Shown: piece after piece, positions 33,446-43,102 of the stretch
Numbering within the stretch: the first letter of the stretch is position 1
Layout: each line of letters opens with the position of its first letter
Notes under the pieces: model-generated
The model's input: the letters and a program-made list of their open reading frames with translations, nothing else
Told to the model about the DNA's origin: nothing
The model's database searches: none
Position numbers and translations under genes: made by a program
NCBI GenBank assembly: GCA_031254105.1
Contig: JAIRVB010000039.1
Location: 1 to 64,000, forward strand
DNA from: Chitinispirillales bacterium
GTDB taxonomy: Bacteria > Fibrobacterota > Chitinivibrionia > Chitinivibrionales > Chitinispirillaceae
Reading direction: 5' to 3'
Length of the DNA stretch: 64,000 bases

Positions 33446-36434
33446 ACGCGCTTAATCCTGTAATCTCACGTCCGCCGGCAAGTTTTTTCAGGAGCGGAAT
33501 CAAATCTTCCATTAATTTCAGTTCCTTTTTTGTTCTGTCTTTCCAGCCCAATTCAAGCGGCTCCATCAAACCGCTGAGTTTCTCGCCGTCAAATATCATG
33601 CGGTCAATAATTTCATCTGCAAAAGCCTGCAGCGCTTGCGGCTCCAGTCCGTGCTTAAGCGCCGCCGCCGCCATCTCGTCAGCGTTTTTTTCAGACTTGA
33701 ATTTTTGGTAACCCTCTTTTATTTCAGTTTCATTTAACGGCACACCGGCTTTAAGTGTTTTTATATAGGCGACAAGGTCTTCATGGTCTTCCATCAAATT
33801 AGAACTGGAGCGAATTATGTTGATTATATCTTCGCGGCTCACAGTCTGTTTTTTGGGGTTTTCCTGAGTGCTTTTTGCTATCAGCGACATGATGTAATCA
33901 TAATCAATAGTTACGGAGGAAAACAGGATAAACTCAAAATCAAGCTGCTCAACATCTGGAGGCGTGTCGGCGTTATCCGTACCTTGCTGAGATTTCAGGC
34001 GCTGCGCTGTTTCGATGTATGCGCCGCGAAAAGCCCGCATTGTATCTTCGGGCAGAAGCTCTTCAATTTTGGCTTTTTCCTCTTCACCCAGGTCGGTGTA
34101 CTGGTCAAGCTGGGTTTTGAGCCGCTGTATTTCCTTAAATTTATTGATAAATGCGGCCCGCGCCAGATCGCCTTTAAGATTATATACTTCTTCCGGCTTG
34201 CAGGGCAGCCCCTGGGATTCCATAAATTGTTCCAGTTCCCTGATTGCAGCATCAAATTTTTTGACAACATCGGGAGCAGGATCAACCAGCCATATCTCTT
34301 TTTCCCTTTTGTTATTCTGCCCGGAAAAAAGCTTAATGGCTTCGTCAACCTCTCCTTTTTGCTCTCTGAAGTCAAGAATATTTCCAAAAGGTTTTGTGTC
34401 ATTCAATACGCGGTTTGTTCTGGAGAAGGCCTGTATCAATCCATGATGCTTTAAGTTTTTATCAACATACAGGGTATTCAGATATTTTGAATCAAATCCG
34501 GTTAACAGCATATCTACAACAATAACTATATCAATTTTATTTTTATGCGGATAATCGGCATTTGAATATTTATGATCTTTAATTCTTTTTTGTACATCCT
34601 GATAGTATAAATCAAACTCATTTATACTGTGATTTGTGCCGTACTGCATGTTATAATCGGCAATAATCGCTTTCAGGGCTTTTTTCTTTTTATCGGGTTC
34701 CTGTTTGTTATCATATTTTTCCTGAAGTAAATCTTCCTGAATTTGCTGAACGTCTTTATCTCCTTCGGCAGGGGGCGAAAAGACACACGCAACATTTAAC
34801 TGAGTAAAGCTTTCATCTTTTTGTCTGCGCTCTTCCCGCATTTTTTTGAAAAGATCATAGTACTCAATAGCGTCATTTATGGATGCTGTCGCTAAAATTG
34901 CGTTGAAGCGTCTTGCGTCAGTAACGGCGTTGTGTTTATCAAGAATCGAATTTACAACGGCTTTTTTTCTGACGGCGCCTCCTGTTTTATCCTGTTTCTT
35001 ACTATCCGGTTTAAAATAATCAACATGAAATCGCAGGACGTTTTTATCCTCAATCGCATGAGTTATTGTATAGGCGTGCAGTTCTTTTTCGAAAATATCT
35101 ATTGTTGTCTTATAAGAGCTTTCTGTACCATCAATTTTTGTGTAAATTGCGTTGCTGTCAAAAATAGGCGTTCCCGTAAAACCGAATAGCTGCGCCTTGG
35201 GGAAAAACTCTTTTATCAATTTATGATTATCGCCGAATTGTGAACGGTGACATTCATCAAAAATAATGACAACTCTTTTATCACGAAGCGGCATTAGTTT
35301 TTCTTTAAAGGTTAGTTTGCCTTTTGCTTTACGTTTTTGATTTTTTTTACTGTTTTCGTCAAGAGCGAGACTAAGTTTCTGAATGGTAGTTACTATCACC
35401 TTGTTCGCGTTGAGTTCTGATTCTAACTTTTGTACCAGCGCTTCCGTATTGGTATTTTCTTCAACGCAGCCTTTCTGAAACTTGTTGAATTCATCACGGG
35501 TCTGCCTGTCAAGATCTTTGCGGTCAACAACAAACAGGCATTTTTCGATATTTGGATTGTCTTTCAGGAGTGTTGAAGCCTTAAAAGACGTAAGAGTTTT
35601 TCCGCTGCCTGTAGTATGCCAGATGTAGCCGTTTCCCCTGTTTTGATGAATACAGTTTACAATAGCCTCGACCGCGCAGATTTGATAGGGACGCATGATC
35701 ATTAATTTCTGTTCGCTGACCACAAGCACCATATACCGGCTGATCAATTGTCCCAGAGTGCATTTTGCGAGAAAATGTTCGGCGAAGTCGTGTAAATGAG
35801 TGATTTTTTTGTTTTCTTTATCCGCGAACTGATATATGGGTAAAAATCTTTCATCTGCGTTAAAAGCGAAATGGTCTTTATGATTATTTGCGAAATAATA
35901 TGTATTGTTTGCGTTGCTGACAATAAAAAGCTGTATGAAACAAAGAAGTGAATTGGTAAAACCATTACCAGGATCGTTTTTGTATTCAACGATCTGCTCC
36001 ATTGCTCTTTTGGGCGTTATCTGAAGAGTTTTAAGTTCAATTTGAACGACCGGCACGCCGTTAATCAATATGATGACGTCATAACGGCGGTGACTGTTTT
36101 CAGTATTAATTCGCAGTTGATTGATGACCTCAAACTCGTTTTTACACCAGTCTTTTATATTAACCAGAGTATAATAAAGGGGAGTGTCGTCATCTCTGCG
36201 AAATTCATTTTTTTCCCGCAGTCTTTTTGCGGCAGAAAATACATCGGCACTAATAATTTCATCTCTGAGACGCGCAAATTCAGAAGAACTCAAATTTACT
36301 TTATTGAGTTCTTCAAAGTGTTTTTTAAAATTCGCCTCAAGCGAATCCTTATCCCGGATATCATCGCGGTATGTATATTTAAGGTCTTTGAGTTTATTGA
36401 GTAAAGACTCTTCTATTTTCTTTTCAGATGTCAT
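33438..36434 (-). CDS. hsdR: Type I restriction enzyme R subunit
   Basis: A 998-residue motor-nuclease subunit of a type I restriction system. The N-terminal nuclease has NSHRRYDVIILINGVPVVQI followed by ELKTLQ (D...E-L-K, near residue 130). The SF2 translocase shows HTTGSGKTLTSF (Walker A, about 272-283), VIIFDECHRSQFG (DEAD box, near 398), FGFTGTPIF (motif III), and VDMLLTGFDSKYLN and LIQAFSRTNRV (motifs V and VI). The helical C-terminus (EELLPEDTMRAFRGAYIETA) binds the methyltransferase complex. Length and motifs are complete. It is first in the minus-strand operon. Since hsdS and hsdM are broken here, HsdR could be silent, or could pair with M/S subunits encoded elsewhere. Confidence 0.95.
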   Translation of the reverse strand: MTSEKKIEESLLNKLKDLKYTYRDDIRDKDSLEANFKKHFEELNKVNLSSSEFARLRDEIISADVFSAAKRLREKNEFRRDDDTPLYYTLVNIKDWCKNEFEVINQLRINTENSHRRYDVIILINGVPVVQIELKTLQITPKRAMEQIVEYKNDPGNGFTNSLLCFIQLFIVSNANNTYYFANNHKDHFAFNADERFLPIYQFADKENKKITHLHDFAEHFLAKCTLGQLISRYMVLVVSEQKLMIMRPYQICAVEAIVNCIHQNRGNGYIWHTTGSGKTLTSFKASTLLKDNPNIEKCLFVVDRKDLDRQTRDEFNKFQKGCVEENTNTEALVQKLESELNANKVIVTTIQKLSLALDENSKKNQKRKAKGKLTFKEKLMPLRDKRVVIIFDECHRSQFGDNHKLIKEFFPKAQLFGFTGTPIFDSNAIYTKIDGTESSYKTTIDIFEKELHAYTITHAIEDKNVLRFHVDYFKPDSKKQDKTGGAVRKKAVVNSILDKHNAVTDARRFNAILATASINDAIEYYDLFKKMREERRQKDESFTQLNVACVFSPPAEGDKDVQQIQEDLLQEKYDNKQEPDKKKKALKAIIADYNMQYGTNHSINEFDLYYQDVQKRIKDHKYSNADYPHKNKIDIVIVVDMLLTGFDSKYLNTLYVDKNLKHHGLIQAFSRTNRVLNDTKPFGNILDFREQKGEVDEAIKLFSGQNNKREKEIWLVDPAPDVVKKFDAAIRELEQFMESQGLPCKPEEVYNLKGDLARAAFINKFKEIQRLKTQLDQYTDLGEEEKAKIEELLPEDTMRAFRGAYIETAQRLKSQQGTDNADTPPDVEQLDFEFILFSSVTIDYDYIMSLIAKSTQENPKKQTVSREDIINIIRSSSNLMEDHEDLVAYIKTLKAGVPLNETEIKEGYQKFKSEKNADEMAAAALKHGLEPQALQAFADEIIDRMIFDGEKLSGLMEPLELGWKDRTKKELKLMEDLIPLLKKLAGGREITGLSAYE

Positions 36435-36780
36435 TTATATCTACCTTTCAATCCTCCTGTTTAAAGCTGGTATTTCACATAACTTTAAACATATACGGTA
36501 TATCGGTTCATCCGCTTATTTCTGAAATAAGATAAAAAATCTTTCGTAAACCTCATATTTCTGTAAGAGGTATAATATTTTTTATGCTCAGAGTTTTGAC
36601 TCAAATTTAAATGCGGCGCAGATTTACGGTGGGGACTGTTATAACAGGCATTCAAACTGAACGGCGCGGAACAATTAACGTAAACGCAAAGATAAATGTC
36701 CAAATTGATACGCCCGGGCAGAAAGGTTAAATTGAAAGTACTCTCAGCGGCAGTTGAAATCTTTTAGTTTTTTTAAAAAT
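36435..36780. other. Intergenic region between hsdR and tRNA-Leu, no gene seen
   Basis: The 346-bp gap must contain the hsdR promoter (minus strand). No clear promoter pair stands out. GGTAGATATAA (complement of 36439-36449) precedes the hsdR start, giving a modest ribosome binding site (AGGTAG). No attachment-site duplication of the tRNA 3' end was found by eye at the other side of the island. Confidence 0.4.
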
Positions 36781-36863
36781 GCCGAAGCCCGGGGTCGAAC
36801 CGGGATGATGTTGCCATCGCTGGATTTTGAGTCCAGTGCGTCTACCAACTCCGCCACTTCGGC
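36781..36863 (-). tRNA. tRNA-Leu (anticodon CAA)
   Basis: On the minus strand the acceptor arms are GCCGAAG and CTTCGGC (7 bp, perfect). The D-arm region is TGGCGGAGTTGGTAGACGCA, the anticodon stem-loop is CTGGA-CTCAAAA-TCCAG with anticodon CAA, then a long variable arm (CGATGGCAACATCAT) as in class II tRNAs, and a T-arm CCGGTTCGACCCCGG. CCA is not encoded. The 83-nt length fits tRNA-Leu. It lies at the edge of the type I restriction island, and tRNA genes are frequent integration points. Confidence 0.95.
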
Positions 36864-37096
36864 TTTTTTTAGTAGTGATTATGCCTGTGCGTGTGTCATC
36901 TTACTTGCAATATTGGTATTTGGTATGATGAATCAACGTATTAAACCTGTCTGTCGCATCCGGCAGCATAAACACCTTTAATAACAGTTTAAATTAATTA
37001 AATGTGAAGGGCGGAAGCAAGGGGAAAGTTGTTTTTAATCGGTAATCTGTTCACAGAAGTTGGTATACTAAAAAATAATAATGCAGAAATAATAAT

Positions 37097-37180
37097 GCAG
37101 AATGCAGAAATATTAAAAACTCTTAAAATACGATAGATAAACGATTCAACTATCTTACTTGTTTTATTTCTGCATTCTGC
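37097..37180. repeat. Inverted repeat of the TGCAGAAT family
   Basis: GCAGAATGCAGAAAT (37097-37111) and its exact complement ATTTCTGCATTCTGC (37166-37180) form a 15-bp stem around a 54-base spacer. The same word occurs at 17563-17577 inside the MITE-like element and, with one mismatch and inverted, at 46637-46653. Confidence 0.65.
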
Positions 37181-37255
37181 CATTTTATTTTTGCTTTAAA
37201 CAAACTAAATTACAGAAAATAATTTACACTCTCACAAATAAGAACCATCCCGTAG

Positions 37256-37276
37256 GGAACGATCATTGATCGTTCC
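37256..37276. repeat. GGAACGATCA palindrome
   Basis: Two 10-bp arms, GGAACGATCA and TGATCGTTCC, around one base. Related but less perfect forms with GGAAC...GTTCC ends occur at 46821-46841 and 46981-47001. It may be a transcription terminator (GTTTTTCAGTCTTTTT follows) or a small dispersed repeat. Confidence 0.55.
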
Positions 37277-37443
37277 GTTTTTCAGTCTTTTTACACGGTT
37301 TTTTAATGACTTGAAAAGTTAAATTTTACTTTGCAAAAAAATATGCGAAATGTATATTGTGCATAGTAGCTATAGTAACATCAAGTCAAGTTATTAGCCG
37401 TTGTGATTTATATAGCTTATACTATCACCTTTGTGATTTAGAT

Positions 37444-37831
<388 letters not shown>

Positions 37832-38930
37832 CGTAATTAGCGTAGCGTTTTTTGTATTTTTTTCCGCGAACAGTGTTTTTTCAGAGAATGATACCGCGTA
37901 TATTCCGTTTATTGTTAATGTAAACGCGAAAGTTATCGCGTGGCATGGTTATGATACCGTATCAATAGATGTGGAAGCTGAAACATCAGATACGCTTGCC
38001 ATCTATTTAGGCTCGCTCACGTCCATTTCCGCAAAGCATGACGCAGTGCGTATGCAGGGGAGCGCTCCGGTGTTATTGTCTGATTCACGGGGAAATGTAA
38101 CGCTGCGTCTGCCGCAAACATCTTATCAAAACGCGCGTGTTTCGTTGTATTCAGTAAACGGTAAACGCATTATCAGTCATAAAGTAGACGCTTCGGCATC
38201 CGCAAAGCGTATCTCAACTCCTAACGCGGCTTCCGGTATTTATATACTTTCGGTAAAGGGTATAAGCGGGGGTTCTTTTTCAGGCCGTCTGTCCCATAAG
38301 GGCGGTAAGCTTAATATTGGCGTGTCGTTCGGAGCAGGCGAAGCGGTTTTTCCTTTAATGAAAGATGCTTATGCGGTTGCGCAAAATGATAACGAAGACG
38401 CCTGGACTATAAGAGTAACTGCTGTTGGATACACTGATTCTACGTATCAGTTTACTCCGGAGATAGGTATGAATTCGGTGCATAATATAACGTTGCGGCG
38501 GGAATTGGAGACGATGGGTTCATTTACCGATTCTCGTGACGGCAAAACATATGGTTGGGTATTAATGCCTGATGGTAAGAGGTGGATGGCGCAGAATCTT
38601 AATTATGATACTCTTGATGGTACCGGTTCCTGGTGTTATGAAAACTCGGCTGATTCCTGTGTCAAATACGGTAGATTATACAATTGGGCTGCTGCGATGG
38701 ATATAGACGCATCCTTTAATAACACACCATGGAATGGCAGTGATGAAAATCATCAGGGAATTTGTCCTGTTGGTTGGCGTTTGCCCAGTCATGCGGATTG
38801 GAATGCTTTGATGGCGGCAGTGGGTGGTGAGGAGACAGCGGGTACTAAATTGAAATCACAAACTGGCTGGTATGATGGGGATAGCGATTACATCCCTGGT
38901 ACGGATGATTACGGGTTCTCGGCCTTGCCT

Positions 38931-39113
38931 GGCGGCCGCCGTTGGAACGGTGGCAGTTTCGGCGGTGCCGGCTACCTCGGCCACTGGTGGAGCGCTTCAG
39001 AGGACAATAGCGGTCGCGCCTACGGCAGGGACATGAACTACGGCATCCAGGACGTGTTCTCGTACTGGCTCTACAAGAGTTTCGGCTTTTCCGTTCGTTG
39101 CCTTAGGGACTGA
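38931..39113 (+). other. Putative DGR variable region (VR) with IMH-like end
   Basis: Of the last 60 sense codons, 35 end in C, clustered as NNC codons (GGC, TAC, CTC, GAC, TTC, CAC), the outcome expected when AAC codons of a template are mutated at adenines. Fixed positions (HWWSASE, KSFGFSVRCLRD pattern) match the conserved frame of known lectin-fold VRs that end in GFSVRC. The final CTTTTCCGTTCGTTGCCTTA segment would be the mutation-free IMH. No template repeat or reverse transcriptase is in the window. Confidence 0.6.
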
Positions 39114-39120
39114 AGCAGAC

Positions 39121-39143
39121 ATGGCATAGCGCAGCAATGCCAT
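39121..39143 (+). other. Hairpin 1 just after putative VR
   Basis: ATGGCAT and ATGCCAT (7 bp, perfect) around a 9-base loop, 7 bases past the stop codon. DGR targets typically have a hairpin or cruciform a few bases downstream of the variable region that promotes retrohoming. A terminator role is less likely because no T run follows. Confidence 0.6.
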
Positions 39144-39148
39144 ACCTG

Positions 39149-39175
39149 ACGCCGGTAGCCGCAGGCAGCCGGCGT
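39149..39175 (+). other. Hairpin 2 after putative VR
   Basis: ACGCCGG and CCGGCGT (7 bp, perfect) around a 13-base loop that itself contains GCC-GCA-GGC. It follows hairpin 1 by 5 bases. A third small stem, ACCGCC-GTAA-GGCGGT, is at 39229-39244. Confidence 0.6.
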
Positions 39176-39257
39176 GGGAATTCCGGAGAATTAGAAACGG
39201 TTGATTTGACTGTTTTATCACAATTAAAACCGCCGTAAGGCGGTCGCGGGAAATTTT

Positions 39258-39335
39258 ATGAAAACCGAAGATATTTTAACAATCGAAGAAAACAGCGAAA
39301 ACCGCATTAATAAAACTCTTTTTCAAGTTGAATGA
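39258..39335 (+). pseudogene. Truncated small reading frame behind the putative DGR target
   Basis: ATG at 39258 opens a frame, MKTEDILTIEENSENRI, that after 17 codons runs into the end of the MITE-like repeat and stops at 39335. The acidic opening resembles the start of a cytosolic accessory protein; by position it could be the first codons of a DGR accessory gene, but 17 residues do not identify a family. The repeat end marks where the rest was lost. Confidence 0.35.
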
Positions 39336-39340
39336 CTATA
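39304..39340 (+). repeat. Right end of MITE-like element
   Basis: Thirty-seven bases (GCATTAATAAAACTC ... GTTGAATGACTATA) identical to 17590-17626. Only the right end of the element is present, so it marks a deletion or one-ended insertion that cuts the frame at 39258. Confidence 0.8.
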
Positions 39341-39376
39341 GTTCACTTTTAGGGAGTATGCGGAATGTATTTTGAT

Positions 39377-40237
39377 TTACAATTTCTCAATTTCAGCTTC
39401 ACTTAATTTTGTAAATTTTACAATTTGTGCTGTCGTTATTCCCTCATATTTCATTTCTTTAGCGATTTTGCGTTGGGCTTGAGTTTCCCCCTCCTCTCGT
39501 CCTTCCTCTTTACTGACTTCCAAAGCTTCTTCTAATTTCCATTCAGTTAATAACATGTTTACAACCTCGCTTCCCTGATTTTCTAAAAATCCCTTTAAGA
39601 TATCACGATTCAGACACTCTTTTATTGCCTGCTTTACGGCGGAATTCAAATTACCTGCCATTTTCCCGTATTCGCGAATAAGCTCAATAAACGTCTCATA
39701 GCCGTCAAGCGTCTTGCTTCGTTTGGCTAATTCTGTATTGCGTCCTTTATTAATATTGTAAATGGGTACGCGGAGTTCAAGTTCAACAGGAGAATCTTTA
39801 CCAAAATTGTTAAACATATCCGATAGCTTTAACGTCTGTTTATCAGGAATATTAGCGTTATCGCCGTTATAGAGAACGAAAAATTCAGGCCGTGGGATCG
39901 TTATCATGTTTTTGCGATAAAGGTTTTTGTTTTCGCAGATTTTCTCATAGACTCTTGCAATGTAAAGCAGCATCCTCAAAGGTATATTTTTGTTGATGGT
40001 TGACTGATGTTCAATAAGGATGACGATTTTACCGTCAATCACAAATGAGACATCGTTTATCTGCTCCATAAATAAAACGTCCTCAAGAGTGGTTATCTCT
40101 ACTTTTGTTTCCGGGCCGTAGTTTGTGTTTGCGAGCGCGTTATAAAGTTCGCGCGCGGCGTCTTCGTTGTTGAACAGAGCGGTGAAAACGCTATTTTTGA
40201 ATTTTGTGTTTGTGTTAGTAATAGTGCGAGCGGTCAT
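39377..40237 (-). CDS. Rpn-family PD-(D/E)XK nuclease / putative transposase
   Basis: A 286-residue protein of the Rpn (recombination-promoting nuclease, PD-(D/E)XK transposase-like) family. The signature is TKFKNSVFTALFNNEDAARE at the N-terminus, LEDVLFMEQINDVSFVIDGK followed by IVILIEHQST (D...E-x-Q, near residues 62-80), and LRMLLYIARVYEKI. These proteins nick DNA and stimulate RecA-independent recombination in E. coli; several copies per genome are common. The C-terminus (EEGREEGETQAQRKIAKEMK) is a typical variable coiled tail. It stands alone, without terminal inverted repeats of an insertion sequence. No good ribosome binding site is seen (TTGAGGATAT, complement, 8 bases before ATG gives GAGG). 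Confidence 0.88.
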   Translation of the reverse strand: MTARTITNTNTKFKNSVFTALFNNEDAARELYNALANTNYGPETKVEITTLEDVLFMEQINDVSFVIDGKIVILIEHQSTINKNIPLRMLLYIARVYEKICENKNLYRKNMITIPRPEFFVLYNGDNANIPDKQTLKLSDMFNNFGKDSPVELELRVPIYNINKGRNTELAKRSKTLDGYETFIELIREYGKMAGNLNSAVKQAIKECLNRDILKGFLENQGSEVVNMLLTEWKLEEALEVSKEEGREEGETQAQRKIAKEMKYEGITTAQIVKFTKLSEAEIEKL

Positions 40238-40504
40238 ATATCCTCAAAAGCGTTTAGGTTAAAGAATGATAATAAGAAAACGCAATTCAGGGAATACTGC
40301 CGTGAGTTAAACAAATAGTAAGAGATGCTGATCAGAAAAAACAGGTGAGAAATTACTATAAGACCTATTAATATATGTTACGCGACAAGCTGTATACAAG
40401 AGTCAGGTGCGTGGTGTTGAAATCCACGTTTACAGCAATTATGAGATTTTCAGTATATTTTTTAATTTTCATGGTTTCGGAGACAGCTGTTCACTGAAAA
40501 TAAT

Positions 40505-42178
40505 TCAGCGCCTCCAAAACATCAAATGAGAACCAATGCCGCGCTTTTGCGGTTCAGTATCCTTATTTGAGAGGGGCGTAACGCTCTCCTTTAACTGGGC
40601 AAAATTTAATGGAACTTTAAGAGTAAACGCGGCGTTCTGATTTTTGCCGCTTAGGATCAGAGTGTCTGTGCCCGTGAGCATCTCCTCTGGAAGCGCTTTT
40701 TTAGGAGTTACGCTTATTACTGCCAGATATCCGCCGTTTCCGGTTGCGTTTTGATTCCACTCTCCGGTAATTTCAAAAGATGATGAGCCGCCCTTTTGCA
40801 GACTCGCTGACGGGTCGCTTATTTGGCCGTATGATACAAGGGTAAAAGTTTGCGGAGATATTTCGTAATTCTCTTTTGTGCGGTATGAGAAAGTTTTGTT
40901 TTTTGGCAGAACATCAACCTTGTTAAATTCTGCGTTGAGATAATATACGCGGGCGCTGTACCAGTTTTTTAATCTTAAAATAGCATCGCCAAAAATGTTT
41001 GGTTGGGCTGGTCTTGTGTCGGTAAACGGGGCGTAAGTCTTATACCACCAGTTTTCGAAATTCATATTTGCGGATTTTTCTAATTTTTTCGCTGTTTCGT
41101 CTATAAACACAGGTATGGAGGCGATTGTATCGTATTTTTCGTTCCAGCGCTCCTTGTACTTGACAAGAAACACCGGATCTTCATAAAACCTGCTTAAAAA
41201 GAGATGCAGCGGCGGCCGCCTGTCCGGGTAGTTGAAGTGGTCGTTAAAACCCGATTCCATCCAGTTCCTGTAATTCCAGCCGTATCCGCTGTCAAAATCC
41301 CAAAGCGGCCCCATGCTTATCGCTCCGTCCTTGTCTTTGTACAAAAACGTAGACCGCGGATGCGAAAGATCGGTGTTTGCCGCGAGTTCATTTATCATCA
41401 AAAAATCTATGAACGTGGTGATATCTATAAGTTCCCTGTAGCCGTTTTCGGGAAAATCTGGGCTAGCAAGCGCGTCCGCAAGGCCGTTAAAGTCGTTTTT
41501 TACAGGAATATGAGCGGGATTTTCCTCTCCGCAGGCGGTTTTGCCGCCCTTTGGCCATTTTATCATTACTGGAAGGTTGTAGCTTGCAGTCCTGAACTTA
41601 GGCTCATCATCGTAATACTCATCTATCTCCGCAAACCATCCCCCTTTTTCTATATTTACCCGACCCGGGCCAACCTGATTTTGTTCGGTAAGCAGATAGT
41701 TACCCCTGTATTCTCCGTTAATGTAAAGGTCAATAAAATTAAATGAGTGGTTAAAAGGGAACGCGAAGCGGTTTCCGAGTTCAAACGCGACTGCGTTAAA
41801 GAGCAGAGTTTCGTCGCGGTGCTGACCCAGAAGAACCCAGTTTTTTGCCGCTTCCAATCCGAACAGCGGTGTTTTATCTTTAAAATTTATCCGGTAAGAC
41901 TTCTTTTTAGCCCTGAAATCATTCCAGCTGTTGTTCCCGCGCCCCCGGATTCTATCGCTCATGTCCGTCTTGCCGGTAATGTTATAACGCGGATTAATTG
42001 AATCGGTCAGCTTAAACGTCATAAAGACGTACTCCTCTTTGCTGACGATCCGCGCGCTGTCTTTAGTATCTATCTCGATTACCGCAATCCCGTTAAAAGT
42101 TGTCCCGGTCTGCGCCAATGTAAACGGGCAGGAGATTAAGACAATCAGAAATATTGATAACAAAAACGCGGGCGGCAT
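40505..42178 (-). CDS. CotH kinase family secreted protein
   Basis: A 557-residue exported protein with signal peptide MPPAFLLSIFLIVLISCPFT (cut near TLAQ). The CotH domain covers about 60-380: MSDRIRGRGNNSWNDF, AKKKSYRINFKDKTPLFGL, KNWVLLGQHRDETLLFNAVA, FIDLYINGEYRGNYLLTEQ and AISMGPLWDFDSGYGW (metal-binding D-x-D near 290). CotH is an atypical protein kinase in Bacillus spores; secreted CotH proteins are frequent in polysaccharide degraders, including cellulosome producers, where the role is unclear. The C-terminal 120 residues are a beta domain. The gene is alone on its transcript, with 294 bp between it and the ABC operon on the same strand. Confidence 0.9.
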   Translation of the reverse strand: MPPAFLLSIFLIVLISCPFTLAQTGTTFNGIAVIEIDTKDSARIVSKEEYVFMTFKLTDSINPRYNITGKTDMSDRIRGRGNNSWNDFRAKKKSYRINFKDKTPLFGLEAAKNWVLLGQHRDETLLFNAVAFELGNRFAFPFNHSFNFIDLYINGEYRGNYLLTEQNQVGPGRVNIEKGGWFAEIDEYYDDEPKFRTASYNLPVMIKWPKGGKTACGEENPAHIPVKNDFNGLADALASPDFPENGYRELIDITTFIDFLMINELAANTDLSHPRSTFLYKDKDGAISMGPLWDFDSGYGWNYRNWMESGFNDHFNYPDRRPPLHLFLSRFYEDPVFLVKYKERWNEKYDTIASIPVFIDETAKKLEKSANMNFENWWYKTYAPFTDTRPAQPNIFGDAILRLKNWYSARVYYLNAEFNKVDVLPKNKTFSYRTKENYEISPQTFTLVSYGQISDPSASLQKGGSSSFEITGEWNQNATGNGGYLAVISVTPKKALPEEMLTGTDTLILSGKNQNAAFTLKVPLNFAQLKESVTPLSNKDTEPQKRGIGSHLMFWRR

Positions 42179-42472
42179 ACTTATAATATAATATTATACA
42201 TGTTATACGCGCCCGTATTTACGGAACCGCAGCGCGGTTTGATAGTGATTCCGTACAGACATTCGCGGGACTGGTGTGGACACAAGTCTAAACGCCTGTC
42301 TTTTGATATATTTTACATTGCGCGGTTTTAAATTTTCTTGAAATACCGCAAGTATTCCCGCAAAAATTTGCCTTATCCAACATAAAATTTTTTCAGACAA
42401 AATCCAAACATTTCGACTTGTGTACACATCACCTGTAAAAACAGCTTAAAAAACGGACATTTTATTTCCCCG

Positions 42473-43102
42473 TTAATCGGAACCCTCCACAGTTTCACGC
42501 TCTTCTTGCGCGACTTCCTTCTCACGCCATTTTTCAATGTCTGAAAAGATGGAGTAGCGCAAGCCCCCCCCGACAGAATACACGGAGTTAGAACCCATTA
42601 AACGCACATAGTTACTGTTCCAGTCAGCGCCGGTTTTACCGATGCGCAGGATACCTGCCGCGGAGCCGCTGTTAGAGGTGAAGACCGCGACAGAGATTCC
42701 GTTTGCGCTGTCAACTTCAAAGGTTGATTGATTCGCGGGATTGTCGGAGACAAGATCGCCTTTTTTCATTGATACGATTTTTTCAATCGCTATTTGCACG
42801 GACGCGCTGTCGGCTTTGCAGGAAATCTCTTCATCCGCCCTGTCGGCTGAGGCCGCGAAATTGCCCTGTTCATCCTGGGCTGAATTTACTTTGCTTACCA
42901 TCCACGCGCCCTCTTTTTTGTCGAGTTTGACGGAAGTTTCCCCCTCTGTTATGATGAGGGCGGTGATTGACCTCTCTTCAAGGTGCGGGAAGAATTTTGT
43001 TTTGTAATCGGCAGGTGAGCGGGAATCAAGCTTTCCCGCTGTTATAAAGACCGCGATTACAAGCGCAAGGGCCAGCAGGCCCGCGGTTAGTTTTTTACTC
43101 AT
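42473..43102 (-). CDS. DUF4340 domain protein of gliding-type ABC operon
   Basis: A 209-residue protein with one N-terminal membrane segment (GLLALALVIAVFITAG) and an extracytoplasmic DUF4340 domain (FFPHLEERSITALIITEGET, WMVSKVNS, VSMKKGDLVSDNPANQSTF, YVRLMGSNSVYSV). DUF4340 proteins regularly follow GldG-type auxiliary subunits. Its ATG overlaps the GldG stop by 4 bases (translational coupling). Typical members are longer (about 300-450), so this is a short form with one domain copy. It is the last gene of the operon. Confidence 0.85.
   Translation of the reverse strand: MSKKLTAGLLALALVIAVFITAGKLDSRSPADYKTKFFPHLEERSITALIITEGETSVKLDKKEGAWMVSKVNSAQDEQGNFAASADRADEEISCKADSASVQIAIEKIVSMKKGDLVSDNPANQSTFEVDSANGISVAVFTSNSGSAAGILRIGKTGADWNSNYVRLMGSNSVYSVGGGLRYSIFSDIEKWREKEVAQEERETVEGSD

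Larger units (their letters stand above)
36864..37356. other. Intergenic region with inverted repeats, no gene seen
   Basis: No coding frame is convincing. It holds TGCAGAAATAATAATGCAG tandem units, the inverted pair described at 37097-37180, and a palindrome at 37256-37276. A CATAAT at 36878-36883 (minus strand) is a plausible -10 for the tRNA. Confidence 0.5.

Noticed and set aside
33783-34454. A 223-residue plus-strand frame opposite hsdR.
   Set aside because: It is antisense to conserved HsdR motifs, with no start signal and a composition expected of a mirror frame.
27595-36863. Genomic island integrated at tRNA-Leu with duplicated attachment ends.
   Set aside because: The tRNA lies beside the island, but no repeat of the tRNA 3' end was found at the far side and no integrase is present, so an attachment-site claim cannot be supported.
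41204-41746. A 180-residue plus-strand frame opposite the CotH gene.
   Set aside because: CotH motifs on the minus strand cover the same DNA; the plus frame resembles no family.
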